From Physcomitrium patens (taxonomy: Eukaryota; Streptophyta; Bryopsida; Funariales; Funariaceae): a DNA stretch of 64,000 nt. Where the stretch lies: positions 5,304,178-5,368,177 of the forward strand of contig NC_037253.1 of the NCBI RefSeq assembly GCF_000002425.4, in the 5' to 3' direction. Positions 1-13,463 of this stretch are shown piece by piece. How positions within the stretch are numbered: position 1 is the stretch's first letter; each line of letters begins with the position of its first letter. The notes under the pieces were generated by a model. That model worked only from the letters and a program-made list of their open reading frames with translations, was not told the origin of the DNA and did not search any database. The translations under genes were made by a program, and so were the position numbers.

Positions 1-1164
1 TATTTTAAAAAATGATAAAATAATAAAATAATAAAAAGTAATAAATAAGACCTAATAAAATAATAATAATAATAATCATAAAATAAAAATAAAAAATTAA
101 ACCAAATTATTTAATTAGAAGTAGAAGAAAAAATTATTTTGCATGAAGTTAAGGAGTGAGTTATCATTGTGAATGTAAATAATATTAGAGAATTTGATTA
201 ATAACTTGGTGTTTTAAGAAGAACAAGTAATAAGTGGATCAAAATTTAAATAATAACTTTATTTTTAAATTCACATAGTTAATTCACTTTTTCTGAGTTA
301 GAATAAACTTCCAATTAGTGGAGGTTTACTTTAACTCACAAATGACACTACTAATGGTAGCAACTTTTGTCTTATTCTACAATTTGGCCTATAAGTTTGG
401 TCTTTGCAATAAGCTATTCAACATAGTGTGTTATCGCCCTTGTTTGTACTCAAGTTAAATGTCAAAAAGCTGTAATTATTTTTTCTAACAATAATGTCAT
501 AATTTCAAATTTTTAAGATGCAAATCATGTAGCAAGGATCGATGGTCAGTCCAAACAATTACTAGCTTCTCCAATAGATAGTGTCGTCAGACTTTTATGG
601 AATGTACAATTGTTAATTATTGTCAATCACAAGTAGAGTAATTGTGCTCTATCTTTTTGAGCTTGTGTGATTCATTTACTATATGTTGAAGGTCTTTACC
701 TAAGTCTTCTTGAAGAACCACTTCAATAGCAAAGTCAAAAGCATCAATGTTAAGTATATAGGAAAAATTGAGATCATATAGTTACAATATTGTAGCAGTA
801 ATGAGTGATTCGTTCAATCTATCAAAGGTACTTTGCTACTTTATTTTCTATCAAATGGAGCATCCTTCTCTAATAGGCTTATCAATGAGACAACAATATA
901 TGTAAATTGTCAAAAAAAATGGTAATAATATCTAATAAGGCCTAAGAATGAACAAACTTTAGAAGCATCTTTGGAGATTGGCTTATCTTCCACTACTTTC
1001 ACCTTATCTTGCTCCATGCACATGTCTTTGAAGGATACTACACCCCTTAAAAAGGTGACCTCCAACTTTCAATGTTCATACTTTGATTATTTGCAAAAGA
1101 AATAACTATCTCATAGTCGGTGCAATACTTTCTACAAGTATTGCTTATGCTTTTTAGAGGTTTT

Positions 1165-1700
1165 ACTATAGACTAGGATATCATCAATGAAGACAACTAT
1201 ATACTTATCTAAAAGGACCCAAAAAACTCTATTCATGTGATTTATGAAGAAGGCTAAAGTATTGGTGAGGCTAAAAGATAAAATAAGACATTCAAAATAT
1301 CCATATTACATATAAAATGTAATCTTTTCTATATCTTCTTTTGTAATAGGTATTTGTCAATAACCACTACGAAGATCCAATTTACTAAAGATTGTTGTAC
1401 CTCAAAGTTGGTCAAGAAAATTATCTACATGTGAAAGTGGATATGTATTTTTGATAGTCTATTTATTAAAGCCTCGATAATCAATGCAAAGCCAAAGTCC
1501 ACCATCCTTCTTGGGTACAAAGAGTATAAGTATGTTCCATGGCGACATGCTTTCTTGAATAAAGTCCTTTCTAAGAGTTCCTTCAATGTCTTTTTTCGTT
1601 CTTCAAATTCATTTGATATTAGGCAATAAATTGGCCAACTTGCCGGTTTGTCTACATATAATAATTCTATTTGAAAGAAGATATCTTCATTAAGTGGCAT
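1165..1700 (-). pseudogene. E1 reverse transcriptase fragment
   Basis: The minus-strand translation matches the gypsy RT core. It contains a palm segment with a Lys-Lys-Asp-Gly-type motif turned into Arg-Arg-Met-Val, then DYRG/FNK remnants, then the catalytic Phe-Ile-Asp-Asp box at about 1194-1176. The longest open stretch is 91 codons (1700-1425). The product would be the RNA-dependent DNA polymerase of the element. The copy is frameshifted and contains stops, including a conserved Trp codon changed to a stop. Confidence 0.7.
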
Positions 1701-3060
1701 GCCACTAAATAAGTTAGTTGATAAAACATTCTTATATTCACGTCTAAGTTGTTCTGCTCATTCTACTTATTTGCCTATCTTATCTACTACTAAGGTAAGA
1801 TTTGAAACTACCATATATACCAATTGCTTATATTATATTTGCTTCTTCATAAAGGTCATTTATACAAGTAAGATTTTAGCTGCAGATTGTATTGTTAGTT
1901 CATTTAATGTAGAGGCATAAAGAATCACCTTGCATTTATTTGAATGAGATCATCTTTGCTAGTCAATCAACTTACTTATTTTCTACCTTTAGCCATGGTA
2001 TACCAAAAATAACATCATATTTAAGCTTTGTTTTCTTAAACTTCTCTCTTGAGACATATGTGTTATTCAACCTCAAGGTTTTTTTTCACTTGTGTTACTT
2101 AATACATTCTTTTGATCATCAACTAGATATATACTTCATCTTTTGACTACCTTGATTTTAATCCCAAGTCAATTGACAATCTCAATCAAGATATAATTTT
2201 TTTTATAGCCGCAATTTATAAATACTCGATATAATTGTTTTCTTGCTTAATCTGTTAAATATACCAATCAATCCTTTTGATAGTTGTCCAAGGTCTTGCC
2301 ATTTGTCTTTGAGAAATAATAGGTGTCTCTAGTATTGACCCTCAATACTTTTATTAGAGAGCCTCATTTCCCTACTCCACTTCTTTATCATCTTAGTGAG
2401 TCTTGAGATTGTGAATCTATTTAGATTTATTGGTACTTGAATTTTAATGATTTGGACAATCTTTGATTTGATAGCTTGGCTCCCAACAATAATAATACAA
2501 TCTTTTTTTTGTCAATATTTTTTATTTATGTAGTGTCAATGATCCTTGCAAGGCATCAATCTCAATTGATATTGGTTGTTGTACCATAGCATTTGATAAT
2601 GACATAGAATTTCGTCCTATAGGTCATGCTTCACAATTTCTAAAATCTATAGCATTAATCCTCTCTGCAATCCTAACTGCCTCCTTAAATATTTACAGAT
2701 CCTTTAATTCCACCTTTGGCTAAAACACAAGTTTCAACTCTCATATAAATTGATCCATCATATCTACCTCTGAAACATTGTCAATTTGGAGACATAGGAA
2801 CTTAAATCGAGAGACATAATCTTCCACTGACTTGGATTATATGATGTTAGTAAATTGATCGCATGCTAACTTTTCTACATTGATGGACCAAAATTGATTC
2901 TTAATTTTGGTCTAAAACTCCTTCTAATTACAAAATATACCTTAAGCTCTACAATTTTGAGCTCAATGTTGCCATTAAATGACTGCCATACTTTTCAAAT
3001 AGCTAGTTGCATACATAATTCCTTGAGTGGTGTTTGCTCTAGATAATTGGAGGTATTGTT

Positions 3061-3255
3061 CTATGTTGAAGAGCCATTGGCATATATCTTCTTATCTTGA
3101 AGTTCCAAAATTTTTTTTGAGCTTCTTAATTTCAGCTTAGCAGATGTTAACTCCCTTGTCTTAGAAGCTTCCATTTGTCCTTGCAAAATAGCTATGTAAT
3201 CTAGGAGGTATTGTACCTGAGCTTCCATCCATGATGGCTCGACCATACCTTCCAT
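3061..3255 (-). pseudogene. E1 gag N-terminal fragment
   Basis: A 64-codon open frame begins with Met at 3255, about 120 bp downstream of the end of the 5' LTR in the element's sense. That is the place expected for a gag start. The peptide is hydrophilic and probably coiled-coil-like (Gln/Leu/Lys rich). It ends early at a stop, and the rest of gag lies in broken frames down to about 2500. Confidence 0.5.
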
Positions 3256-3374
3256 GTTGCAATTCCCTTACCAAACTTTGCTACCTTAATGCCTTCTACT
3301 CTTCCAAAAGTAGCTTGTGGTGGATCCAAAATAATAATCAATGTGCCTACAATAATTGAGCTCTAACTAAATAG

Positions 3375-3964
3375 TGTCTATTAATATACTATCAAAGAAT
3401 AGACTAATATTTGCTTTCATGTCAATAAAATGGGATTGACTTCTTTTAAAGATTTCAAATCCTTCCAATCTATAGCAACATAAATTCTATTTCAAAATTG
3501 AACAAAAATAAATAAAATAGAATATGAAAGATAAAACAGAAGAAAAAGAAATAGAAAAAAATAGAATAAAAAATGCACACCAAACTTTATTGAGAAAAAG
3601 GGACCAAAACCATACTTGACTGAATGCTCCAAATGGCCTCAGTCAATGCTATTTATATTTTGTCCAACCATCTTAAAACTTTCTAGAATGTCTTTAATGG
3701 TAGATCCTACAAAGACAATCTCTCTTTTAAAATATCCTAAAGATGGGCCCCTCCTAAATAACCATCTTTAGTTCTCTAGGATGTTCTATGGTGGATCCCA
3801 CATAAATAACCATTATTAGTTTTTTAGGATGTTCTATGGTGGATCCCATATGGACCATTAATCTAGCCCCAATTCTAAAAACTTCTAGAAACTTCTCAAA
3901 AACGGCCCCAAATACATATTTTTAGGCATCAATAATATAATTATCTTATCCTTGTCCCGTTACA
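3375..3964 (-). repeat. 5' LTR of E1, with TATA box and palindrome
   Basis: On the minus strand the LTR begins TGTAACGGGACAAGG (a start typical of gypsy LTRs) at 3964 and ends in ACA at 3375. A decayed Met-tRNA-type primer site (TTAGTTAGAGCTC) follows it. A TATAAATA box lies at 3657-3650. Four bases downstream is a perfect 8-bp inverted repeat (TTGACTGA, arms 3616-3623 and 3639-3646, 15-nt loop). U3 carries TTCTAGAA-type heat-shock-like motifs and an imperfect direct repeat of roughly 57 bp (about 3725-3850). Confidence 0.7.
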
Positions 3965-6207
3965 TAAATAACATGTATATCAAAAGGTGGTGCTTCTAAT
4001 GGTGTGTGTGAATGTCAAGTTTTCTTATTGTGATTGATCTTCCTTGGCTTTGTTCAATGAGCAATTTAAATAGGTCTTTATCATTGGTAAATATTCTATA
4101 TCTCTTCTTTATTAGTGTAAATAAAGAATTTTAATTTTTCAATTTTATAAGATAGTCAAAATTTCATTGTTGAATTAAATATTGATTTGTTCTCAGATTT
4201 TCAACAATCAATTTTTATGGAGATCACATTTTAATTTGAAACTTTTTGAGATTTTTTATCTTAATGTTGGATCTTAATCTTTGTCTTATTAAACTCTAGA
4301 GTATTTTTTATTTTATTTTTTTTATGAAAATTTTATTAAGTATTATAAAATATTATTAATATAAAAGTTCAAATATGTATGTATAAAATTCATGGATGTA
4401 CAATCTTTTTCTTTAAGAAATATCACCTATAAAACTCTATGAGTAGATGTATTTTTAAAACATCATAAAAATATAATAATATTTTATATTATAAAAATTT
4501 TAATCTTTTATATTATTTTAGAACTATTATATTTAAAAAACATTAATTTTAATAGATTATATATTTTTTAATTTTTAAATTTTTAGCTTTATTTTTGAAA
4601 AAATAATAATAATAATAATTCTTTATGTCCAAAAAAAATTAAACCTTAATTTTTAGAAGCTATGGAATTTTATATAAGCTATAAAAATAAGAAGATTTAT
4701 TTTTCATTTATATAATACTAAGTCTTTATTCAAATGAAGGTTGCAATAGAATTGTAGAATAATATAAAGTATATTAAGACATATTTGTAAAAATAATATT
4801 GATTTATTATCAAAACACTTATGATTTTTCAACCACCTTTTGGGCTAATTTATAACTTATCACAATTACATATATTGCTCTAAAAGAATGTAGTGAGAAA
4901 AATCTTGGAAAAAACTTTATTTGATATTCTAAATATTTTGCAAGTATTTCAAATTTCTTTTTTTAAAAAATAAATTTTATAAATATATATAGATTATTTT
5001 CAACTCAATCAATTGAAAATTAATATTTTTTATTATATATTTTTTATAGTAAGACTTCTTGACCAATTTAGATCTATACTAAGAGAGATCTATAAGAAAT
5101 CTACAACCTAATATGTCTTAAATGAAGAGATAAATAAAAAGAATTATTCCAAATTATTTTTTTTTATTTTAAATACAATGCCATATCTTTTGAAATTAAA
5201 AATATCCTAATTACTTTCTAATTCATAATAAACATTGTGTTTTGTAAATTTTTTGATAATTATTTTTTCTATTATTCAAACAATAGTCTTATCTATTCAA
5301 AGAATATAGATAAACATAACCAACATATTTCCAATATATTATAAAAATTTAGAAATATAAGACTATATACTATGATAGAAAAATGTGTATTTTATATAAC
5401 TTGAGTAAATTTTTTAAAATCTATTATTTTAACTGATAGTCTACATATAGATTATTTAAAATTTATGCGATATTATTGGATATTCATTAAGAGATTCATT
5501 TAAAATTTTACTCAACTTATATGATTAGTTTTTAGAAACAGATTAAAGTAGAATAAAAATGCACAAGCAACATTTTAAGTTTTAAATACAACTCTAAATT
5601 TAATTCTTCTTGGATGCCATCCATAATTTTTTAAGCTATTTTTTTTATTGAAATAGATATATCAAATTTTTTATTTTATGTAGTTTTTTCTTTAATAATT
5701 ATAAATAACAAACTTCATCATATCACTTTTATTCAAAAGTATTCTCAATAATTAAGATTCATTACATTATTCACAACAAAGAATTTCTTTCTATTGTAGA
5801 TTTATCCAGAAAATGACATTATTTTATAAAAGATACTTCTAATCTAATAAAAATTAGGTTCTTATTTATTTAAATATTATTTTTTATAAAAATAATTTTA
5901 ATAATATAAAATCTATAAGAAAAATATATTTTATTGATTTTTTTTTTTTGTTAATTAGCATTATACAATATGCGTTGGTAAAGTAATTTTCTTCTATAGT
6001 AACTACATTAGAGAGAATAGTAAGATTATTCATAGATATATAGATGTTCATTTATTAGATCTAAAAAATTTAAAAATTTAAATATAAGATAATTATTTTT
6101 TTGCAAAAAAAATATGTGTTAAATATTTTTAAGAATAAATATTATAAATTTTATTTTTTTAATAGAATAGAAATTATATATTTATTTTACAAATAATTTT
6201 TGTTGTA

Positions 6208-6270
<63 letters not shown>

Positions 6271-8500
6271 AATATTTTAAAATTTAGTGCAACAAATTCT
6301 CTTGAATCAATGGAAAGATATAAGAAATTATTGTTCAAAAATTATGATAAGAATTATGATTCTTAAATTTTAGCTTTCTAATCCCTTTCGTCTTCTTCTT
6401 CAATATTCTTTTTTGATTAGCAATTCTAATTTTTTCAAATCTATATTTGAGTTAAAGCCCTTTAAATTGGCATACTTGAACTATTTGAAGAAATTCCTCT
6501 TTCTTTCTATTGGAGACATTTAGCATTCTACCCAAAATGTATTTGTAAATATAAGTTGTCTTTTTTATATTCTTTTCTATGGTTTATTTTCTAATAAAAG
6601 AAGTAGTAGAAACTATCAACTTAAGGATATATTTTCTATGCATTATAGATATGTACATGATTTTTTTGTGCTTCTCTATTCTATTCCAAATGTTAGACAA
6701 CTACAAGTATGTTGTATCTACAATTAGTGCTTTCTTGTTCTCAAGAATCTGCATCTCTTAAAAAAAAGCATCAAATTTTAGTAGAATAATATTACCTTGG
6801 TCTACAACAAAGATTCTGATTTTTTCTTATTAATTGATAGTTTGTATGTAGCCTTATGAACTAACTTTTAATTTATACTTGAATTGTGGATGATTTCATT
6901 TATAAGCCACAACTTCTATTTTTAAAATTGCTTACAAGTTTGAAAGGCAATTAGCACATTCTTCTCAATGTTCAAACAAAAATCTATATAAAATTTCCAA
7001 CTTCACAGTCACATTCCCCATGTATACTTGAGGTTATTATCTTTCAATGTCTTTGTGAGGTTGTTGGTATATTCTACACTCATTTTATCAAGCATTTTTT
7101 ACTTGGATCCATATAAAGTATTGTTAATCCTAAAACCTAAATCCATATGTGTATCCATCTACTTCTTGTAGATACATCCAATCCTAAATCTTAAATCCAT
7201 ATCCATCTTCTTCTTGATATATAAAATAATATATTATAATAGATACATAGTTTTATAAATATTTTTAAATTTAATTTATAATCTATTATTAAAAATAATA
7301 ATAATATAATTTATTAAATTAAAAATATTTAATATGAGGATATAATCGTAAATGTATTATAGTTTCAAAATTGATTATAATTTTTTTTTATATATTATTA
7401 ATATAAAAGTTTTAATTTTGAATTGATTCATTTTAAAGTTGAACAATTAATACATCTTAAGAAACTTGTATAAGTTAATAATATTTTATTAAAATACCTT
7501 TATGTTATTAATGCCACAACAAAAATAATTCTAATGATTCTAATAATAAATTAGAATAGCAATCTATTGTAGTAAATTAAAATCAAATAAATAAATATTT
7601 ACTTATTTATTATATATTAATATTAAATATTTTCCATTAATAGTCAATATTTAATTTGAATTAATATCTTTAATAGTATTCTTATTTTTTTACTATATAT
7701 TCAATATATTTTATTTTATTTTTCACAAGTTTTTATTAATATTATAATCAAATAAATCTATTTAATATTTTAAATATTTAATTTCAACTTTAAACTATGT
7801 GTTTTAATTTTCATCAAAAGTTTTTAAAAAAATCAGAAATTTTTTATATTTTTTTTTATATGCATACCCTTTTATTTAAGTTTAAAAAAAATTATATGTT
7901 AAACCATAAAATAAGTTTCTTCTTTCTTTTTTTTCTTTCTTTCTTTTTTCTTCTCTCTAAACACATCACTTAATATCTTATATAATTATTGAAACTCTTC
8001 TAATTAAAGTTGTATAGTTATTTGCAACCTGAATGATTAGTTTTTAAAGTCATCTGTTGTTATATAGTTGTTATTTAAAACATAATACATATTCAACTTA
8101 TAATTTTAACCATTATTAGAATAGAATATTTACAATATTATTAACAAGCAAATTATTTCAAAAAAAGATAGGACACTAAGTCATTTTTTTGGCATTGAAT
8201 AAAAATCATTACATTTTGCTTCTCTGCTTATTAATTTTGTATTCTTTATTTTTTTTATTTGAATAGAAATTTAAAATGATTGGATTTGTTTTAAAAAGTT
8301 TATACAAATAATTCCAAAAAATAGAGACAACTTACAACTTTAGTTGATAATATTATATTATTACTTAATGCATAATATTAAGAATGTATATTATCTATTT
8401 AGAACCTATTACTAAATTTTATTATATATTGATTTTATATTAAAAAAATTATATATGTATAAGAAAATATTAAAATAATCCATCCATTTCCAAAATCAAC
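3965..8500. other. AT-rich intergenic DNA without recognisable genes
   Basis: About 4.5 kb of very AT-rich sequence in which no gene, domain or LTR structure was recognised. The longest open frame (60 codons, 6579-6761) looks random. It probably consists of transposon relics decayed past recognition; that is inference from the similar composition of the identifiable relics. Confidence 0.6.
6211..6267. repeat. (TA)n microsatellite
   Basis: About 28 uninterrupted TA units inside AT-rich DNA. Confidence 0.95.
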
Positions 8501-8744
8501 CCACCCTATTGTAACCATCATAAGAAAAATGGATCATCTCCAAAAACCATCATTATAATTATGGCCCTTATCCCAATACCCCCCTCTTTGTTTTCAACCT
8601 TCTTCATCTTGACTTCTTCCCTCCCTCCTATTCATCTCCCTCCAATCCCAACTTTCATCTCAACTCCCCTTATTCCCTCTTGTTCCACATAATAGAGTGG
8701 ATTGATTTAGTAAATAGGTGGATCGTTTTAACATTTCTATTAAA

Positions 8745-8775
<31 letters not shown>

Positions 8776-8793
8776 CATACATACATACATACA
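8745..8793. repeat. Compound (AT)n-(ACAT)n microsatellite
   Basis: A run of AT dinucleotides to 8770 is followed directly by about five to six ACAT tetranucleotides to 8793. It lies at the edge of the gene island, where base composition becomes less AT-rich. Confidence 0.95.
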
Positions 8794-8825
8794 GGAAATT
8801 GCGAAGTAAGCACCCTTGATTTCAT

Positions 8826-9024
8826 ATGTAAACACCATCCTTTTTTTAGGTAGACACTCCTTTGTGCCACACCAATAATATACCACTACTACAAGTTTTT
8901 CAACAAGCCAGATACTAATGTAAACACCATCCTATGTAAACACCATCCTTTTACTAGGTAGACACTCCTTTGTGCCACACCAACAATACACTACTACAAG
9001 TTTTTCAACAAGCCAGATACCAAT
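8826..9024. repeat. Tandem duplication of about 95 bp
   Basis: Copy one (8826-8920) and copy two (8934-9024) each begin ATGTAAACACCATCC and end AGCCAGATAC followed by a short AATG tail. A partial 16-bp start of the unit lies between them. Only a handful of mismatches separate the copies, so the duplication is recent. It is downstream of the ERGIC3 stop codon, near or beyond that gene's 3' UTR. Confidence 0.85.
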
Positions 9025-9464
9025 GATACTAAAATGTATTAAAAAAAGAAAAAGAAAAAATCAATAGCAAGAACCCACAATACAAGAAGCATATCTATGT
9101 TATGAAGTCAACACACTATTTGTATATACCACAGAAGGCAAGAAACAAATACATAAACGAACAAAAAGCTTTAATTTGATTTACAGTTTGAACACTTGTG
9201 TTCACATCTTGACTTAATATTATGAAGGTCACTGAAATGAAGACTAAGGTCTCGGATTTGAAATGCTCTATACGATCAACGCACCAAGCTGAACAAAGCT
9301 CATCTGACGATCCGATCTGATCGGACTTTGAGGAAGTTTGAGGAGTTTGGAACACATCATGCCCTAAAACTAGTGCTAAGTCCCTCCAGATGTGTAACAC
9401 AACGTAGTCGCAATTTGGCCGCTATATGATAGCAATTTTGTCACGACTTTTAACTCCCATCAAC

Positions 9465-12400
9465 TCAGGTGTCCTTCCCTAACCTCTTCTTAATTTGTTT
9501 TTGGCCATGATATACAAAAGCATCTATAATGCCTGACACGGAAAAAACTCCTGCAACCCACAGAACGGTTAGAATTTCTTTCGCAAAGCATATTGTTTCG
9601 ACAAAATGTTTTGTCTGGAGTAGACGAACTGGATCTGAAACTATTTATTAGAGAGTCAACCTCAGCGTTGAAAGAATTCAGCAAGTCAAGACACCGGACT
9701 ATAAACTGAAGCTTTAACTTGAATGGGTGACAAAGATCCTTACCACCAACTATAGCGCATACATTCGTTAGGAAGTGAAAAAAGGACATCCTTTTCTCAG
9801 TGAATTTCACCTGTTCAACAGGGCAAGCAAACGCGGTAACTGTCATTATCTACGCTTTTGAACGGTGGTTCAATCAAAACACTTGAAACAATATCAATCA
9901 TAGCTATAAAACTTCTCTATCTATCAATGGAGTAAGAAATTCTTAATTACAAGACTTGAGCAAAAGCTAAATTTTAGTTGACTAGAACAAATAAATATTG
10001 AAACCTTTATTGGTGACAAATCATAAAAGAAGAAAACGCCAGGTAATGCGTGATCTTCTCCAGGGCCAACTCCCTTAAAATGATCAGTAACAGCAAACTG
10101 CACAACCAGATCAAATTGTTACCAGACTGCAGTGCAACACAATTCGAACATACTAATATTCAAACTTTTTATTCAGTCCAACCTAGAGGCAATCCCAAAT
10201 CCCCAGCGCAGCTTAAACATTGACATGGCTGCCACCAACACAACGCTCACAATGTACAACAATGTGCAAAATGGCGGTATACTAAACCTTAAAATTAGCG
10301 AATAATAAATAAAATTTGCATGTTGCATAAATAGCAGCCGAAAATATAACAGCGCAGAACAAACCTGATTGGTAGATATTTTGCGACCTCTCGTGTCTGT
10401 GTAAACTGTGGGTACCACCTGTGTCACCGCCAAAATCGACTCTTTAGTGGCAACGTATTGTAATAGCTGAACAAGATCACAATTCGATATTTACCCTAAA
10501 TTAAGACGCCAAACTAACTGAAAATTGCTCACCTTGATAAAATATTGATACATTCCATGGGTGGTCGTTTGTATCCGCTCCAACCTATAATAAAACTGGA
10601 TATTAATATCTACCCAGTACCGGACTTAGAGATAGTTTCCATGTATTTTAAACAACTGATATGATAGATAGTGGTCAACAAATCGCCTCTTCTCAATAAA
10701 CTATGATAGTAATGTTCATTATTTTAATATATTAAAGGTTGATATTGGAGAAAAAGGTCGTACTTGTCCAAGGGATTCACTGCACCCGGATATCGAACAC
10801 CGAAGCTTATTTCGTTGATTTTGTGACTGACATTAAAGCTGTCTTTCCCAAAAGCCATCAGATCATGGACGTGCATGTTTGCTTGCTGAAAGGATTTGCC
10901 AGGTGCAAAATGAAAATTTCCCGCCACCTTGTTTGCTTCTAGGGTACCATAAACATTACATCCCTCCCCATCTTCGTCCTTTATTTTTTGCAAAAAACCT
11001 TCCCTCTTGCACTGGTGTTTCCCGAAAACATCCCAACAGAAGGAACACATGAGCACAAAGACAGCAAGTGAGTCACAGCAGCACCAAACGATTTAGTACT
11101 TGAAATTTTAGTCCCCTTGTCGAGTTAAATGGCACGGCTCTAACGGGATCATTTTAAATATGACGAAATTGCTCTTCAGGTGTGTCTTAATACCGTTCCA
11201 ATCCAAAGAACCGACCAACAAGACTACCTGATCGATGAGGTCAGGGTTATTCAAAGCCCAGCCTTTTTTACGATACGCTTCTCTGACTTCCTCACAGTTG
11301 TTACAGCAATGATCTTCTTCCTGCAAACAAACAAAAAATAGATAAAAAATCAACCGCCACAAATACTAGGCACAGAATATCTTAATGGGCAAGGAACATG
11401 CACAATAGAAGCACACTCTGACAATGAAAGATGTAAAATGATCACCATTCCCCAGCGTCACATAGGATCAGTTGCTGGTGTCATACTCATCTAAGACACT
11501 GAGTTCGTGAACTTACAGTTTCAGCGCCAAAGCAAGATCCACAGTACGTCTCGTTGTGCTCAAGCCTGCCCCCATGCTTCTGCAGGGGCTTATCTAGCTG
11601 CATCAACAGGGTTTGGACAATCAGTGCAAGTAATGACGTAGATCAGGATAAATAACTAAATATTACTTGAAATAAGTCTTATTCTCTAAATCCTTTTCAT
11701 ATTCCACAATTACGAACCTCCATATGAACTTCAAATCATGGAAAAAAACTGAAGCTCTTTCGCAAACTGAAGATCTTCGTCTCCGACGAGATACATACGC
11801 CACAAAAGTAGGATTAACACGACTAGAATAAATTAAACCAGATGTATTTTTTACCTTGGGTTGGTTTATGGATTCTTGCCTCGCAGGTTCGATCACCTTC
11901 CCATTAACGTCCAACCTCTTCTTGAAAATGTTGTGCTTCTGAAGCGATGCACATCAATGACGGTTCAAAATTAAGATCTCGTAAAAGTAAGGCTGTGCCA
12001 TGTAACTTATCCTTAGTTTTCTCTAACGACAGGAAAACTTACTTTTGTGACTAGGAACACTCCTACATGGTAAAACGTGACAGCAACTCCAACAATAAAC
12101 AAAAAGAGACTTTGAAAGAGGGTACATTCAACTAACCACGTCAAGGTGTGCCTCCCCGCTGATATCCATAGCATCTAAACTAACCACTGAACACGCCAAC
12201 GCTGGAAAGGTGACATCCAACTGCAACCACATTGTATGTAACGGGTCATTATCCAATTTCATTGCTGGAACATCAAATTTCAATCAACATGCACGCTTTT
12301 CGGGACAACACTTAGAGTGACTGCAGAGTACTAAAACACAATATGCAAGAAAGGACCTTTCTTCTAAGCAGAGGAAACCCAAACTACGCTAATAAGCCAG

Positions 12401-13463
12401 CATATGAGGAATCAGGAAATCCAACACAGTTACTACATTTATTTATTGACTTATTTGTGTGTGAGTGTGTTCTCATACTCACGTTTATTTGTATTGTCCC
12501 TCCTCGCTCAGTGTCAACAACCAAGTCATTTGCTACTTGGGCAGCTAAGTACAGCTCTGCAATTACACAGGCACCGTAACAGACCATGTTAACTCGCACT
12601 CGTCAACAAGCTCACGTCTCCATTGAATGCACACGCAGATCCCATGAGATGCGAGCAGTTGAGAGAAATCTAAGCCCACTCACATTGATAAAAACCACGG
12701 TTCCAAGCTTGAGATGATGTGTTTCGGTCAAAAACCTATGGACGAGACCCCTTAAATGTCCAGCCCTAATGAGTTACTAGAGAGTGAGTAGAGAGCGACT
12801 AGAACGTGCATCGCATCTCCAACGATCACATTCGAGCTGGACATGAATTTGGACATAAGTGACGACCTGATAAATTCGAACGATGAAGACACTAACAAAG
12901 TATGCTGAATAATCCCATCAAACACTGAACATTCTTCCATATGAGAAGCTTCAATAAATCCTAAATGCCTGATCAACATTACAGAAGAGTACAAGTGCGA
13001 TTCCAAGAAATAGAGGCAACAAGCTCCCACAATGCCGTATCAGTTCAGAAAAACTACTACGGAACGCATGTCCAAAAGCACAAGCCTCAAAGGGCGACGC
13101 GCTTCCAGAATACTAAGAGCAGGGGACATCTAAATTCCACTGCCTTAGGATGTCAGAGACTGTTCTCGAGACAAACTAGGATTCAAAAAATCTCCAAACT
13201 ACACTCTCTGCTTCGAAACTTTAAAACCCATATGAACAGCGCTCACGCCTAAACCTGATCAGCAGCCAAAACAACCTTGCACCCCGGGCACGAAACCCAC
13301 AACCTCAAGTGCACTTACTTAATTCCGAAAAGAATAGAAGCACCATAAAAGTGGCAGAAATAATGGTGATGATTCCACCAGACAACGTCCGGCTATAAAA
13401 ATCCTCATTAATCTTCGGATACGCATCCAGCGACTTCAGCTTCTGGATCATCTGCAAGGCCAT
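9465..13463 (-). CDS. ERGIC3: ERGIC3/ERV46-type ER-Golgi cargo receptor, 12 exons
   Basis: Membrane protein of COPII/COPI vesicles that cycles between ER and Golgi with an ERV41-type partner and helps retrieve or export cargo (family knowledge). Exons, in transcript order: 13463-13319, 12556-12483, 12220-12137, 11938-11855, 11597-11517, 11320-11228, 11011-10764, 10584-10533, 10418-10365, 10097-10005, 9810-9744, 9550-9465. All introns are GT-AG. The exons sum to 1161 nt, giving 386 aa, the usual family length. Residues 13-30 hold the family N-terminus (DAYPKINEDFYSRTLSGG). Membrane helix 1 is about 29-48 and helix 2 about 347-368, with the lumenal domain between. A conserved cysteine cluster is visible (C148, C151, C161, C162, C165), as are the LSYDL-like YDLSPIK (about 330-336) and NVCAIVGG (352-359) motifs. 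The C-terminus is Lys-rich but is not a strict KKxx signal. The start is the first Met of the family-conserved N-terminus. No breaks are seen; it should be functional. Confidence 0.93.

Larger units (their letters stand above)
1..3964 (-). mobile_element. Decayed Ty3/gypsy retrotransposon E1 (3' end missing or outside window)
   Basis: This is a minus-strand LTR retrotransposon read from a 5' LTR at 3964-3375 through gag, reverse transcriptase and RNase H towards position 1. Traces of RNase H remain near 720-750 (the Asp-Ala-Ser-Asp-Phe-Ala type motif, partly changed) and 420-500. Below about 300 the sequence is only AT-rich and no 3' LTR is visible, so the element is truncated or continues outside the window. 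Stops and frameshifts occur throughout, and no protein can be made. At about 1340-1400 the RT reading has a stop where a conserved Trp is expected, consistent with a G-to-A change. Its LTR and RT differ from the other elements here, so it is a separate gypsy family. Confidence 0.8.
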